DNA of 44,934 bases from Candidatus Latescibacterota bacterium (lineage in GTDB: Bacteria; Latescibacterota; UBA2968). Within the stretch, counting starts at the first letter, position 1. Every line of letters starts with the position of its first letter. Of this stretch, positions 25,982 through 34,854 are shown piece after piece. The notes below the pieces were generated by a model. That model saw only the letters and a list, made by a program, of their open reading frames with translations. It ran no database searches and had not been told where the DNA came from. Made by a program: the position numbers and the translations under genes. Where the stretch lies: positions 1 to 44,934 of the forward strand of contig JAJEHL010000013.1 of NCBI GenBank assembly GCA_022823725.1, in the 5' to 3' direction.

Positions 25982-26801
25982 TCCATTCATGCGTTGCGTA
26001 TTTCTCGGCGATGAGGCGTCGGGTTTCGGCGATTTCGGTTTTGCTGAGTGCGGCTTCAATAAGTTGGATGTTAAAGGTTTTTTGAATACCTTGTCGGATG
26101 GCGGTAGCCGCCGTATTAAAATCGATGGGAGATGCGAGGGCTTCAGAGAGAGAGATGGTGTGGCGGTCGAGTTCGCGTGCAAAACGCTTTTTCAGGCCGG
26201 GTTTGTCGCTGGGCAGAAGATCGGCGATTTGTTTGTGCTCTGGGCCGAGCAGGAGAGACCCGTGCTGCAAGAGCATTGTGCCGATGCGCTGTTGCGCGCT
26301 ACCGATGAGTTTGCGTCTCTTGAATTTGATTTCGTATTGTGCTGTGCTGGTAAAACAGGGCGCGGTGAGTTCTTTGCCGCGCGGTGAGGGCTGCGTCTGG
26401 CGGTGGGATTCAAAGGTCGCATCAACACCGAGAGCGCGAATACCCGCCAAAAGGCCCTCGCTGATTTTGCGATAGGCTTCGTTGATATTTCCCCCCATCA
26501 CGGGATTGTCGGCAGGGCAGATAACGCTATAGGTCAGTTCGTTCCAGTGCAAGACAGCGCGACCACCAGTGGGACGGCGGACAATGTCGATACCGCGCTC
26601 GCGAACTTTTTGAGCATCGACTTCGCGGCTGATGCGCTGTGCATATCCAAAAGAGACCGCGGGCGGTTGCCACCCGTAAACGCGAAATGCGGGCTGAGCA
26701 CCTATCGAGCGCACGAGAGCTTCATCGACTGCCATATTAAAAAAGGCGTTTCCATGTTGAGTATTCAGGAAACGCCATGTGGGGGGATTGCACTGTGTCA
26801 T
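25968..26801 (-). CDS. Lipoate/octanoate protein ligase family, LipM-like octanoyltransferase
   Basis: This 277-residue protein has the biotin/lipoate ligase fold. The family motif RRPTGGRAVLH (75-85) is present. The segment APCFTST has a cysteine (C149) where LipM has its catalytic residue, and a lysine follows in KLIGSAQQR. That favours octanoyl-ACP:protein transfer over ATP-dependent lipoate ligation. Octanoyl-ACP would come from the acyl carrier protein system encoded just upstream, which fits its place 2 bases after rnc. It would feed lipoyl cofactor synthesis with LipA, which is not in the window. A lipoate ligase remains the alternative. Confidence 0.82.
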   Translation of the reverse strand: MTQCNPPTWRFLNTQHGNAFFNMAVDEALVRSIGAQPAFRVYGWQPPAVSFGYAQRISREVDAQKVRERGIDIVRRPTGGRAVLHWNELTYSVICPADNPVMGGNINEAYRKISEGLLAGIRALGVDATFESHRQTQPSPRGKELTAPCFTSTAQYEIKFKRRKLIGSAQQRIGTMLLQHGSLLLGPEHKQIADLLPSDKPGLKKRFARELDRHTISLSEALASPIDFNTAATAIRQGIQKTFNIQLIEAALSKTEIAETRRLIAEKYATHEWNDKY

Positions 26802-26803
26802 GG

Positions 26804-27580
26804 TTAGTGTAGGCCCAGATGTCTGAGCGCGTCTTTTGCTGCCATCTGTTGGGCTTCTTTTTTACTGCGCCCCTGTCCTTCGCCCAATCGATCGCCCTGG
26901 AGGGTTACTTCAATAAAGAAAATTTTTCGGTGATCTGGGCCTTCTTCGGATATGGGCTGATATCGCGGATAACCCTTTCCAGTACTCTGCGTATGTTCGA
27001 GAAGCAGGCTTTTGAAGTTGAGATAGTTGCCATCGGAGAGTATTTCTTCAACATCGGTTAGAATTGTGCGCTCTACAAATGTGCGGGCAGCTTCAAGGCC
27101 ACCGTCGAGGTAAATCGCACCTAAGAGTGCTTCAAAAGCATCGCCAATAATCGAGGTGCGTTGGCGTCCGCCAGATGAGATTTCTTCTTTGCTCAAATAG
27201 AGATATTCTCCGAGTTGGATTTTGCGGCCTTTTTCGGCCAGGACCACCTTGCTGACGAGCAGAGACTTGATCTGTGTGAGTTCGCCTTCTCTTTTATTTT
27301 TAAACCGATTGTAGAGATATTCTGTCACAATAAGATCGAGCACGGCATCGCCCAAAAATTCCAGGCGTTCATTGGACGCAATGCTGCCTTCTTGAGTGAC
27401 GTAAACATAGGATCGGTGTTTGAGTGCTTGTTCGAGTAAAGCGGTATTGGAGAAGGTATAGCTGAGGTTGCGCTGGAGTTCTTCTTGAGAACGCACTCTG
27501 CTGCCTGCGGACCAGCGTCTGATCGTTTGTAAGACGGTTCCGAGTCGGATAAAACCGCCCCCTTTCAAGTCGCGTAACAT
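26804..27580 (-). CDS. rnc: Ribonuclease III
   Basis: This 258-residue enzyme cleaves double-stranded RNA during rRNA and mRNA processing. The RNase III signature NERLEFLGDAVLDL and the second catalytic segment GDAFEALLGAIYLDGG are intact. A C-terminal double-stranded RNA-binding domain (NFKSLLLEHTQ to KKEAQQMAAKDAL) completes the protein. Length is normal, with a short N-terminal extension. The gap to fabF is 11 bases, a common bacterial arrangement (acpP-fabF-rnc). Confidence 0.96.
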   Translation of the reverse strand: MLRDLKGGGFIRLGTVLQTIRRWSAGSRVRSQEELQRNLSYTFSNTALLEQALKHRSYVYVTQEGSIASNERLEFLGDAVLDLIVTEYLYNRFKNKREGELTQIKSLLVSKVVLAEKGRKIQLGEYLYLSKEEISSGGRQRTSIIGDAFEALLGAIYLDGGLEAARTFVERTILTDVEEILSDGNYLNFKSLLLEHTQSTGKGYPRYQPISEEGPDHRKIFFIEVTLQGDRLGEGQGRSKKEAQQMAAKDALRHLGLH

Positions 27581-27591
27581 GTATGGTCTCG

Positions 27592-28842
27592 TTAGTTGCG
27601 AAACTTACGCAGGATGAGGACTGCGTTGTGACCACCGAAGCCGAAGGAGTTGCTAATGGCTATTTCAACGGGTATCTCTCGCGCTTCGTTGGGCACGTAA
27701 TCGAGGTCGCATTCGGGGTCGGGTGTTTCATAGTTGATCGTAGGCGGCACCACATTGTGATGAACGGATAGGGTTGCCGCGATAGTTTCAATCGCACCCG
27801 AAGCCCCTAAAAGATGGCCGGTCATAGATTTTGTCGAACTGACGGGGAGCTTTTTGGCATAGTCGCCAAATACGGATTTGATGGCGGCTGTTTCTCCCGG
27901 ATCACCCACGGGTGTTGATGTGCCGTGTGCGTTGATATAAGACACGTCTTTCGGGTTGATCTGCGCCTGTCGCAGGGCACGGCGCAGGGCGCGGGCACCT
28001 CCCTCGCCGCCAGGTGCCATATCCGTAATGTGATAGGCATCACCAGTGTAACCGGTTCCTACCACTTCGGCATAAATAGTGGCACCTCGTTGCGTTGCGT
28101 GTTCGAGTTCTTCCAGAACAAGCCCACCGGCACCTTCTCCAATTACAAACCCATCTCGGTCTGCGTCAAAGGGGCGACTGGCTTGCGTTGGGGCGTCGTT
28201 GCGGGTTGAAAGCGTTCGCGCTGAGGCAAATCCACCGACTGACATCGGTGTAATGGCGGCTTCTGCCCCTCCTGTGATCATGATATCGGCTTCGTCGTCC
28301 CAAATTTCGCGGGCTGCATTGCCAATGGCATGGGCTGCCGAGGCACAAGCTGTAACGGTGGTATAGTTGGGACCTTTGGCGCCGAGATAGATGGATACTT
28401 GACCCGCGGACATATCGGGGATCATCATGGGCACAAAAAGCGGACTGATGCGTCGTGGACCACCCTTGCGATAGGCATCGTGCTGATCTTCAAAGGTTTG
28501 GATGCCCCCAATGCCCGAGCCAAATACAACCCCGATGCGTTCGGCCTGTTCATTACTGATATCGAGACCTGCATTTTCTACGGCCTGAACAGATGATGCG
28601 ATGGCGTACTGAGTAAAGAGATCCATGCGCCGCTGGCTGCGACGGTCAATGCCAAAGTAAGCTGGATCAAAGTTTTTGACTTCGGCGGCAAATTGCACGC
28701 GGAAATCGGTGGCGTCAAATTTTGTTATGGGACCAACACCTGTTTGTCCATTGCACAGTGCTTCCCAGTAGCTTTGTGTGGTATTGCCATTGGGGGCAAG
28801 TGTGCCCATGCCGGTGATGACCACTCTGCGTTGTCTGTTCAC
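27592..28842 (-). CDS. fabF: 3-oxoacyl-ACP synthase II
   Basis: The 416-residue condensing enzyme elongates acyl-ACP with malonyl-ACP in type II fatty acid synthesis. The active cysteine is in TACASAAHAIG, and the two histidines are in NAHGTSTPVGD and MTGHLLGASG. Length fits KAS II. Start is GTG 28842, supported by an AGGAGG site seven bases upstream. The gene follows acpP with a strong intercistronic hairpin between them, which may lower its expression relative to acyl carrier protein. Confidence 0.96.
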   Translation of the reverse strand: MNRQRRVVITGMGTLAPNGNTTQSYWEALCNGQTGVGPITKFDATDFRVQFAAEVKNFDPAYFGIDRRSQRRMDLFTQYAIASSVQAVENAGLDISNEQAERIGVVFGSGIGGIQTFEDQHDAYRKGGPRRISPLFVPMMIPDMSAGQVSIYLGAKGPNYTTVTACASAAHAIGNAAREIWDDEADIMITGGAEAAITPMSVGGFASARTLSTRNDAPTQASRPFDADRDGFVIGEGAGGLVLEELEHATQRGATIYAEVVGTGYTGDAYHITDMAPGGEGGARALRRALRQAQINPKDVSYINAHGTSTPVGDPGETAAIKSVFGDYAKKLPVSSTKSMTGHLLGASGAIETIAATLSVHHNVVPPTINYETPDPECDLDYVPNEAREIPVEIAISNSFGFGGHNAVLILRKFRN

Positions 28843-28853
28843 TAAATGACCTC

Positions 28854-28884
28854 CTGGAGGCTGGAGATTGATTCCAGCCTCCAG
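28854..28884 (-). promoter_or_regulatory. acpP-fabF intercistronic hairpin touching the fabF ribosome binding site
   Basis: CTGGAGGCTGGA and TCCAGCCTCCAG form a perfect 12-bp stem with a 7-base loop in the 50-base gap. On the minus strand the 3' arm overlaps the first two bases of the fabF AGGAGG site. There is no T-run, so it is not a standard terminator. It could stabilise the 3' end of acpP mRNA or limit fabF translation. Confidence 0.65.
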
Positions 28885-28892
28885 TTTCCGAA

Positions 28893-29132
28893 TTAATCCA
28901 GACGTTCGTCTAAGTATGCAATAGCATCGCCAACTGTTTCGAGTTTTTCAGCGTCTTCGTCGGAAATTTCCATGTCAAATTCTTCTTCGAAAGCCATGAC
29001 CAGTTCGACTGTGTCGAGCGAGTCTGCGCCCAGATCGTCAATAAAGTGGGCGTCGGCATTGACGCTATCGGCATCGACGCCGAGTTGGTCAACGATCAGA
29101 TCGGTAACTTTTTGTTGAATATCATCGGTCAT
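28893..29132 (-). CDS. acpP: Acyl carrier protein
   Basis: This is a 79-residue acidic helical protein with the phosphopantetheine attachment serine in [18 protein letters not shown]. It carries the growing chains for fatty acid synthesis and is also the likely octanoyl donor for the LipM-like enzyme. Typical size and charge. It lies between fabG and fabF as in many bacteria. Confidence 0.97.
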   Translation of the reverse strand: MTDDIQQKVTDLIVDQLGVDADSVNADAHFIDDLGADSLDTVELVMAFEEEFDMEISDEDAEKLETVGDAIAYLDERLD

Positions 29133-29167
29133 TATGAAGCCCTCCGTGTGTAGTGTGTCGTGATTAT

Positions 29168-29914
29168 TTACATCACCATTCCGCCATCGACAACGAGAAC
29201 CTGTCCGGTAATATAGGCCGCGTCATCAGAGGCGAGAAAGGCTGCGGCAGCGGCGACATCTTTGGGACTGCCGAGTTTGCCCAGTGGAATCTGTGCGATC
29301 AACTGTTCTTGTATTTTATCGTTGAGTTTGGCGGTCATGTCAGTTGGGATAAATCCGGGCGCAATGGCGTTGGCCGTAATATTGCGGCTGGCTAATTCTC
29401 TGGCTACCGATTTGGTCAGGCCAATAAGGCCCGATTTGGATGCGGCGTAATTGATCTGCCCTGCATTGCCCGTGAGCCCCACGACCGATGAGACGTTGAT
29501 GATGCGACCGGTTCGCGCCTTCATCATGGGACGGGTGACAGCTTTGACACAATGGTACGCACCTTTGAGGTTGACGTCAAGAACAGCATCCCACTCGTCT
29601 TCTTTCATACGCATCAGCAAATTGTCGCGAGTGATACCCGCATTGTTGACGAGTATATCAATTTTGCCCCAGGTGTCGAGGACGGTCTTGACGAGGACTT
29701 CAACTGATTCGGCATTGGATACATCGGTTTGTTGTACAAGGGCTTCACGGCCTTGTGCGCGGATTTTTTCGGCCACAGCTTCTGCAGCTTCCGTGCTCTG
29801 GCTGGCACAGATGGCGATGTTGGCTCCTTCGCGCGCAAGGCGCAGGGCAATGGCCTCGCCAATGCCGCGAGATCCACCTGTTATAAGAGCCGTTTTATCT
29901 GTGAGTCGGTTCAT
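29168..29914 (-). CDS. fabG: 3-oxoacyl-ACP reductase
   Basis: The 248-residue short-chain dehydrogenase reduces 3-oxoacyl-ACP with NADPH. It shows the cofactor loop [12 protein letters not shown], the [14 protein letters not shown] segment typical of FabG, the catalytic serine in [11 protein letters not shown] and YAASK. The C-terminus ends in VVDGGMVM, as FabG proteins do. It lies between fabD and acpP in the fatty-acid operon. Confidence 0.96.
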   Translation of the reverse strand: MNRLTDKTALITGGSRGIGEAIALRLAREGANIAICASQSTEAAEAVAEKIRAQGREALVQQTDVSNAESVEVLVKTVLDTWGKIDILVNNAGITRDNLLMRMKEDEWDAVLDVNLKGAYHCVKAVTRPMMKARTGRIINVSSVVGLTGNAGQINYAASKSGLIGLTKSVARELASRNITANAIAPGFIPTDMTAKLNDKIQEQLIAQIPLGKLGSPKDVAAAAAFLASDDAAYITGQVLVVDGGMVM

Positions 29915-29937
29915 GAGATAATTGCCGGTTAAATGTT

Positions 29938-30855
29938 CTAAAGTTGTTCAATGGCTTCCAATGTGCCGGCTTCGCGGACTAACATATTGCGGTCGATTCG
30001 GCGCATGAGCCCCTTGAGCACATTGCCTGGTCCCACTTCGAGGGCTTCGGTCATGCCTTCTTCTATGAGCCGTTGCATGGATTCTGTCCAGCGAACAGGC
30101 GAAATAATTTGCTCGATCAACAGGTCTTTGAGCAGGTCTGGATCGCGTGTGGGTTCAGCCGTGACATTGGGGATCACGGGGATTTGCGCCCGCACAAATG
30201 GCACATCTTCGAGTATGTCGGTCAGTGCTGTTACGGCTGGTTGCATCAGGGCCGAATGAAATGCGCCACCTACGGGCAAGAGCACAGCGCGTTTGGCTCC
30301 CAGTGCTTTGGCTTTTTCAAGTGCTTCGTCAATGGCGTTTTCCTCGCCAGATAGGACCACTTGTCCCGGGCAATTGAAATTGGCTGTTGTGACATGACCT
30401 GAAGAACTGAGGTCGTCGCAAAGCCGAATCATCACGTCGTCGTCGAGGCCGAGTACTGCAGCCATGGAGCCTGGCCGAATTTTTCCCGCGACTTGCATGG
30501 CATGTCCGCGAACGCTGACGACCCGAAAGCCATCTTCGACGCGCATAACACCTGCCGCAACGAGCGCGGCGAGTTCTCCAACACTGTGTCCTGCCACGAG
30601 GTCGGGGTGCAGTCCCCGGCTTTTAATTACTTCAAGAGCGGCAATGCTGTGGGCAAAAATTGCCGGTTGTGTGACTGCGGTTTGTTTGAGTGACTCAGCA
30701 GGACCGTTGAAGCAGAATGACTTAATGTCTATATCGAGCACATCGTCGGCAAGATCAAAAATTTGGTGCGCTTCCGGTGCGCTTCTGTACAGATCGTATC
30801 CCATGCCAACGAATTGGGAACCTTGTCCTGGAAATAGGAAAGTTTTTTTTTCCAT
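29938..30855 (-). CDS. fabD: Malonyl-CoA:ACP transacylase
   Basis: This 305-residue enzyme loads malonyl groups onto acyl carrier protein. N-terminal FPGQGSQFVGMG, the nucleophile GHSVGELAAL and the histidine in GGAFHSALM mark the family. The fabH stop immediately precedes its ATG with no gap. Length normal. Confidence 0.96.
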   Translation of the reverse strand: MEKKTFLFPGQGSQFVGMGYDLYRSAPEAHQIFDLADDVLDIDIKSFCFNGPAESLKQTAVTQPAIFAHSIAALEVIKSRGLHPDLVAGHSVGELAALVAAGVMRVEDGFRVVSVRGHAMQVAGKIRPGSMAAVLGLDDDVMIRLCDDLSSSGHVTTANFNCPGQVVLSGEENAIDEALEKAKALGAKRAVLLPVGGAFHSALMQPAVTALTDILEDVPFVRAQIPVIPNVTAEPTRDPDLLKDLLIEQIISPVRWTESMQRLIEEGMTEALEVGPGNVLKGLMRRIDRNMLVREAGTLEAIEQL

Positions 30856-31848
30856 CTAATAAGCCCAGGTTAGCAGGGTGCTGCCCCAGGTATATCCCGC
30901 ACCAGCACTGGCGAGCAACACGTTGTCACCGCGATTGAGACGGCCCTGTTCGGCTGCTTCAGACAGACCAATGGGAATGGTGGCAGCCGAGGTGTTGGCA
31001 TAGCGGTCGATATTGACCACAACGCGATCTTCGGGTATATCTGTACGTCTGACACAGGCGTCAATGATGCGTTTATTGGCCTGATGCGGCACAAAAAGCG
31101 CGATGTCTTTGCCGATAAGGCCGTTGCGTTCGAGAATTTGAGCGGAAACTTCCGCCATTTTGGGGACTGCAAATTTGAAAACTTCGCGACCATCTTGATA
31201 AATATAATGCATTTTTTTTTCAACGGTTTCACGAGAGGCGGGAAGCAGACTGCCGCCAGCGGGTTGCCGCAGATATTTTACGCCGCTGCCATCAGAATAG
31301 AGGATAAAGTCTTTAAGCCCCAAACCGGGTTCGCCGGATTCGAGTAAAACGGCGCCCGCGCCATCGCCAAAGAGCACACAGGTGTCGCGATCGGCGTAGT
31401 CTGTAATGCTGCTCATTTTGTCGGCTCCGATGACGACTACGCGTTTGTGTGCGCCCGTTTCAATAAATTGCCCCCCCACCATCAGAGCATATAAAAAACC
31501 ACTACAGGCTGCTGCCAGATCAAAAGCCCAGGCATTTGTGGCACCAATTTGGTCCTGTACCAGACAGGCCGTTGATGGAAATACCATGTCGGGCGTGATG
31601 GTCGCAACGATGATCAGATCGATATCTCTGGCATCGAGTCCTTTGTTGTGCAGAATGGATTCCAGAGATTTTAGAGCCATAAAAGATGTGCCCAATCCCT
31701 CGTCGAGAATGCGGCGTTCTTTGATGCCAGTGCGGGATGTGATCCACTCGTCGGATGTATCGACCATTTTTTCGAGGTCGGTATTGGTCAGCTTTTGTTC
31801 TGGGACATAGTGCCCAACCCCGGTGATGGTGGCTGCAAGGGGATACAT
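30856..31848 (-). CDS. fabH: 3-oxoacyl-ACP synthase III
   Basis: The 330-residue KAS III starts fatty acid synthesis by condensing acyl-CoA with malonyl-ACP. The Cys-His-Asn triad is visible as AACSGFLYA, PHQANKRI and YANTSAAT. The TSDEWITSRTGIKER segment near residue 32 is typical. It lies between rpmF and fabD, the common bacterial order. Confidence 0.96.
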   Translation of the reverse strand: MYPLAATITGVGHYVPEQKLTNTDLEKMVDTSDEWITSRTGIKERRILDEGLGTSFMALKSLESILHNKGLDARDIDLIIVATITPDMVFPSTACLVQDQIGATNAWAFDLAAACSGFLYALMVGGQFIETGAHKRVVVIGADKMSSITDYADRDTCVLFGDGAGAVLLESGEPGLGLKDFILYSDGSGVKYLRQPAGGSLLPASRETVEKKMHYIYQDGREVFKFAVPKMAEVSAQILERNGLIGKDIALFVPHQANKRIIDACVRRTDIPEDRVVVNIDRYANTSAATIPIGLSEAAEQGRLNRGDNVLLASAGAGYTWGSTLLTWAY

Positions 31849-31892
31849 GATGTACTCTGCTCCTCTAAAGTCTGCGCGACGTTAGACCAAAA

Positions 31893-32075
31893 TTAAAAGC
31901 CATCGGTTTCAACCACTTCGCGCCCATTGTAATAACCGCAATTTCCACAGACCCGATGGGGTATTTTTTGCTGCCCACAGTTGGGGCATTCGTTAAAAGT
32001 GGGTTGACGCAGCTTCCAATTGGCACGGCGTTTGCCTGTGCGGGAATTTGAACTTTTTCGTTTGGGGTTGGCCAT
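31893..32075 (-). CDS. rpmF: 50S ribosomal protein L32
   Basis: A 60-residue basic protein beginning [20 protein letters not shown] with two cysteine pairs (CPNCG and CGNCG), which mark the zinc-binding form of L32. The zinc form suggests no zinc-starvation paralogue type here. It follows the DUF177 gene and precedes fabH, a widespread arrangement linking ribosome and lipid synthesis. Confidence 0.97.
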   Translation of the reverse strand: MANPKRKSSNSRTGKRRANWKLRQPTFNECPNCGQQKIPHRVCGNCGYYNGREVVETDGF

Positions 32076-32105
32076 GGTGGTATTCCTTTTTGATTGTTGC
32101 TCTGT

Positions 32106-32621
32106 TTACTGTTCGTTTTCTTTTAGTGCGCGGAGAGCATCCCAGCGCGGGTCGAGGCTCTTTTCACGCTCGTATTCCAGTAATTCATGGGGATCTTGCT
32201 CATAGCGTTCGCAAGGGCCAGAAGGCGATGCAGCGCATGTTGGAATCATGGGCAGTTCGAGCAAAATATAGTCTTTCACGTCATTGCCCAGATCTATTTC
32301 ACCGGGTTCTTCATTGAGCCAGATCAGCGTTTCATCATCGTCATCATTCATCTGGTCGGGACGACCTTTTTGAAAAACGAATGTGTATGAGATGGCGATG
32401 GGAAATTCGATGGGTTCCAGGCACCGCGCGCATTCGGGGCGCACCAGACAGGTAGTTTGACCTTTGGCAGAGAGCGAGTCGCCGTATTTGTACACGACGA
32501 GACGGGTGTTTATGGTACCTGCAAATTGGGTGTCTTCTTCGGTAATGTGCAGGTCGGCGGGTGTTTCTTCAAACGAAAGTTCGGTCTCGCCTTCCTGTAT
32601 ATCTCTCAGGTCGATTTTCAT
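32106..32621 (-). CDS. DUF177/YceD family protein
   Basis: This 171-residue acidic protein has the family CxRC-type segment RPECARCLEPIEFPI in the middle and the C-terminal PHELLEYEREKSLDPRWDALRALKE, which is typical of YceD. YceD homologues are almost always next to rpmF and have been linked to 23S rRNA maturation. It lies 30 bases upstream of rpmF and 6 bases downstream of ndk. Confidence 0.9.
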   Translation of the reverse strand: MKIDLRDIQEGETELSFEETPADLHITEEDTQFAGTINTRLVVYKYGDSLSAKGQTTCLVRPECARCLEPIEFPIAISYTFVFQKGRPDQMNDDDDETLIWLNEEPGEIDLGNDVKDYILLELPMIPTCAASPSGPCERYEQDPHELLEYEREKSLDPRWDALRALKENEQ

Positions 32622-32627
32622 AAGGTT

Positions 32628-33026
32628 TTACCCAAAAAAGAAAGTCACTTCTCTGGCTGCATTTTCCAGTGAATCTGAGGCGTGTACGGCATTGTTTTGA
32701 ATATCGGTTGCAAAGGCTTTGCGAATGGTTCCTTCTGCGGCTTCTTCGGGATTGGTACTGCCAATGACTTCGCGCAAAAATGCGACGGCGTTGTCTCGCT
32801 CGAGTGCTATGGGTACACAGGGACCGGAGGTCATAAAATCGAGCAAGTTGTTGTAAAAAGGCCGTTGGCGATGTACTGCATAAAATTCGGCGGCCTGTTT
32901 GCGCGTGAGGCGAACCATTTCTATGTTTACAATCCGAAAGCTTTTTTCTTCGAGACGGCGAATAATTTCACCGATTACATTTTGTGCAACAGCGTCGGGT
33001 TTGACGATGAGCAGGGTGCGTTCCAT
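32628..33026 (-). CDS. ndk: Nucleoside diphosphate kinase
   Basis: The 132-residue enzyme transfers the gamma phosphate between nucleoside triphosphates and diphosphates. N-terminal MERTLLIVKPDAVAQN, the phosphohistidine in NAVHASDS and the EIIRRLEEKSFRIV helix are all present. Start 33026 matches the normal N-terminus; an upstream in-frame extension to 33158 would add 44 residues through the promoter region. It is the first gene of the operon transcribed from 33075-33103. Confidence 0.94.
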   Translation of the reverse strand: MERTLLIVKPDAVAQNVIGEIIRRLEEKSFRIVNIEMVRLTRKQAAEFYAVHRQRPFYNNLLDFMTSGPCVPIALERDNAVAFLREVIGSTNPEEAAEGTIRKAFATDIQNNAVHASDSLENAAREVTFFFG

Positions 33027-33074
33027 GAATAAAATTCCATAAAATAATAGGCTCATAACGGCATGAAGATGGAC

Positions 33075-33103
33075 AAGATAGGAGTTGGTCTTTTTTTTGT
33101 CAA
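33075..33103 (-). promoter_or_regulatory. Sigma-70-type promoter of the ndk-rpmF-fab operon
   Basis: On the minus strand a perfect TTGACA (33103-33098) and TATCTT (33080-33075) are separated by 17 bases. The -10 is 49 bases upstream of the ndk ATG. It faces away from the promoter at 33152-33180. Confidence 0.7.
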
Positions 33104-33151
33104 CCCCATTTTTGATAAGGATTTGCGCTTGTGAACTGCCCGAGAAAGGGG

Positions 33152-33180
33152 TTGACACAAGTCTAATGGTCGCCTTTAAT
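33152..33180 (+). promoter_or_regulatory. Sigma-70-type promoter of the ether-lipid operon
   Basis: A perfect TTGACA (33152-33157) and TTTAAT (33175-33180) with 17-base spacing lie 60 bases upstream of the reductase ATG at 33241. The -35 boxes of this promoter and the divergent ndk promoter are only 48 bases apart, so a single regulator could affect both. Confidence 0.7.
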
Positions 33181-33240
33181 TGGGAAGGTGGTTTTGGTGT
33201 TGTTGCGTTTTAATTTTTTTGGAAATGTCGGGGTCTTTTT

Positions 33241-34845
33241 ATGAGTGTCGTTATTCCATTTTTGAATCACAAGGTTCTGTTTGTTACAGGTGCAACTGGT
33301 TTTTTGGCCAAGGGATTGGTGGGAAAAATTCTTTGCCACGCGCCAGATGTTGGGCGCATTTATCTCATGGTGCGACCTCAAAGGCGGGGAGGGGGCAAGC
33401 CCATTAGTGCCGAAGATCGACTGCAAAGGGAGATTTTGCAATCCAGTGCCTTTACGCGATTGCGCGCAGAACTCGGGAATCATTTTGATGCTGTGATGCG
33501 CGAAAAAGTCATTGCAGTGCCGAGCGATTTGACACAAGATCACCTCGGCATGGACGCGGAGACATATAAGCGGTTGACCCGTGAAGTTAATATTGTGATA
33601 AATAGCGCGGCCAATGTGGTTTTTGACGCGCCACTGGATTTGGCCCTGGCGCAAAATACACTTGGAGCCAGGCGCGTTGTCGAATTTGCCAAAGCATGTC
33701 GAGATGCTTTGCTGGTGCATGTTTCAACGGCTTATGTCAATGGGCGGCAAAAGAGAATCATTTCTGAAGATGCGCCCGTGCCCGATCAAACGGTGGCACA
33801 ACAGATGGGAAATGGTCGCGCGCCCGATTATAGTCTGGATTCGGAAATTGAAGATATTCTGACGTATAGCCGCGAAGTAGAGGCGTCGTCGCGGAGCCCC
33901 GAGCGATTTGCGGAATTTACGCGGTTGCTGGACCGACAGGATCGTGGCAAGCGCGTTACTGCACATCGGCGGGAACATCAGTTGGAGGCCCTGCGCCAGC
34001 GCTGGGTTCGGGAACGGATGGTGGCACGCGGCATAAAGCGCGGGCGAGAGTTGGGCTGGCACGACAGTTATTCTTTTACCAAAGCCATGGGTGAGCAGAT
34101 GATTGCCAAGACCCGGGGCGATTTGCCAACCGTGATCGTGCGCCCTTCTATTATTGAGAGCAGTTTGTCCGATCCAGAGCCGGGATGGCTGGAGGGGCTA
34201 AAAGTGGCCGATCCGCTTATTGCACACTACGGCAAGGGGCGTCTGACGGATTTTCCCGCGCGTCCAGAAGCGGTTTTAGACGTTATTCCCGTGGATATTA
34301 TTATCAATGTGATTATCGGTGTTTTGCCTTCTATCCGTGCAAATGCCGATTTGAAGGTTTATCATGTGACAACAAGTGCAAAAAATCCGGTCACGGTGGG
34401 TGAGGTCGTCCAGTATGTGTACGAGTATTTTGTGAACAATCCAATGCGTGATCGCAATGGCAAACCCATTGCGGTGACGCCGTGGACCTATCCGACATTG
34501 TCACAATTTCGTCGAAAGTTGCGCTATAAGTATCTATTGCCACTCAAAATTTTGCAACGGGCACTGGATTGGGTGCCAATGGTCGATGTCTCAAAACGCA
34601 AACGCCAATTATCGATTTTGAATGCCACTTTGGAAAATACGCTGGCGCTTACCGATATTTACGGTTCTTATATTTCTCTGGATTGCGTGTTTCAAAACGA
34701 TAATATGAATCGGTTGTTTGACAGCCTGGATGCAGAAGATAAAGAGATTTTTAATTGTGATGTTTCGCGCATAGATTGGCCCGTTTACGTAAAAGATATT
34801 CATATTCCCGGCTTGCAACGGCATGTGCTCAAGACAGGTGTTTAG
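33241..34845 (+). CDS. Fatty acyl-CoA reductase (alcohol-forming)
   Basis: This 534-residue protein has the extended short-chain dehydrogenase fold of the male-sterility/FAR family. The NAD(P)H loop is VTGATGFLAKG (15-25), the catalytic pair is YSFTK (Y277, K281) in the typical context WHDSYSFTKAMGEQ, and a C-terminal FAR domain follows. These enzymes reduce fatty acyl-CoA, often in two steps, to fatty alcohol. The insert at about 190-270 before the active site is long and charged. As first gene of the operon with an AGPS-like enzyme, it would supply the fatty alcohol for ether-bond formation; wax ester synthesis is an alternative, but no wax synthase is near. Confidence 0.85.
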   Translation: MSVVIPFLNHKVLFVTGATGFLAKGLVGKILCHAPDVGRIYLMVRPQRRGGGKPISAEDRLQREILQSSAFTRLRAELGNHFDAVMREKVIAVPSDLTQDHLGMDAETYKRLTREVNIVINSAANVVFDAPLDLALAQNTLGARRVVEFAKACRDALLVHVSTAYVNGRQKRIISEDAPVPDQTVAQQMGNGRAPDYSLDSEIEDILTYSREVEASSRSPERFAEFTRLLDRQDRGKRVTAHRREHQLEALRQRWVRERMVARGIKRGRELGWHDSYSFTKAMGEQMIAKTRGDLPTVIVRPSIIESSLSDPEPGWLEGLKVADPLIAHYGKGRLTDFPARPEAVLDVIPVDIIINVIIGVLPSIRANADLKVYHVTTSAKNPVTVGEVVQYVYEYFVNNPMRDRNGKPIAVTPWTYPTLSQFRRKLRYKYLLPLKILQRALDWVPMVDVSKRKRQLSILNATLENTLALTDIYGSYISLDCVFQNDNMNRLFDSLDAEDKEIFNCDVSRIDWPVYVKDIHIPGLQRHVLKTGV

Positions 34846-34854
34846 GCTTCTCTT

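Noticed and set aside
33027-33158. Longer N-terminus for nucleoside diphosphate kinase
   Set aside because: The extra 44 residues cover the promoter and do not resemble the family.
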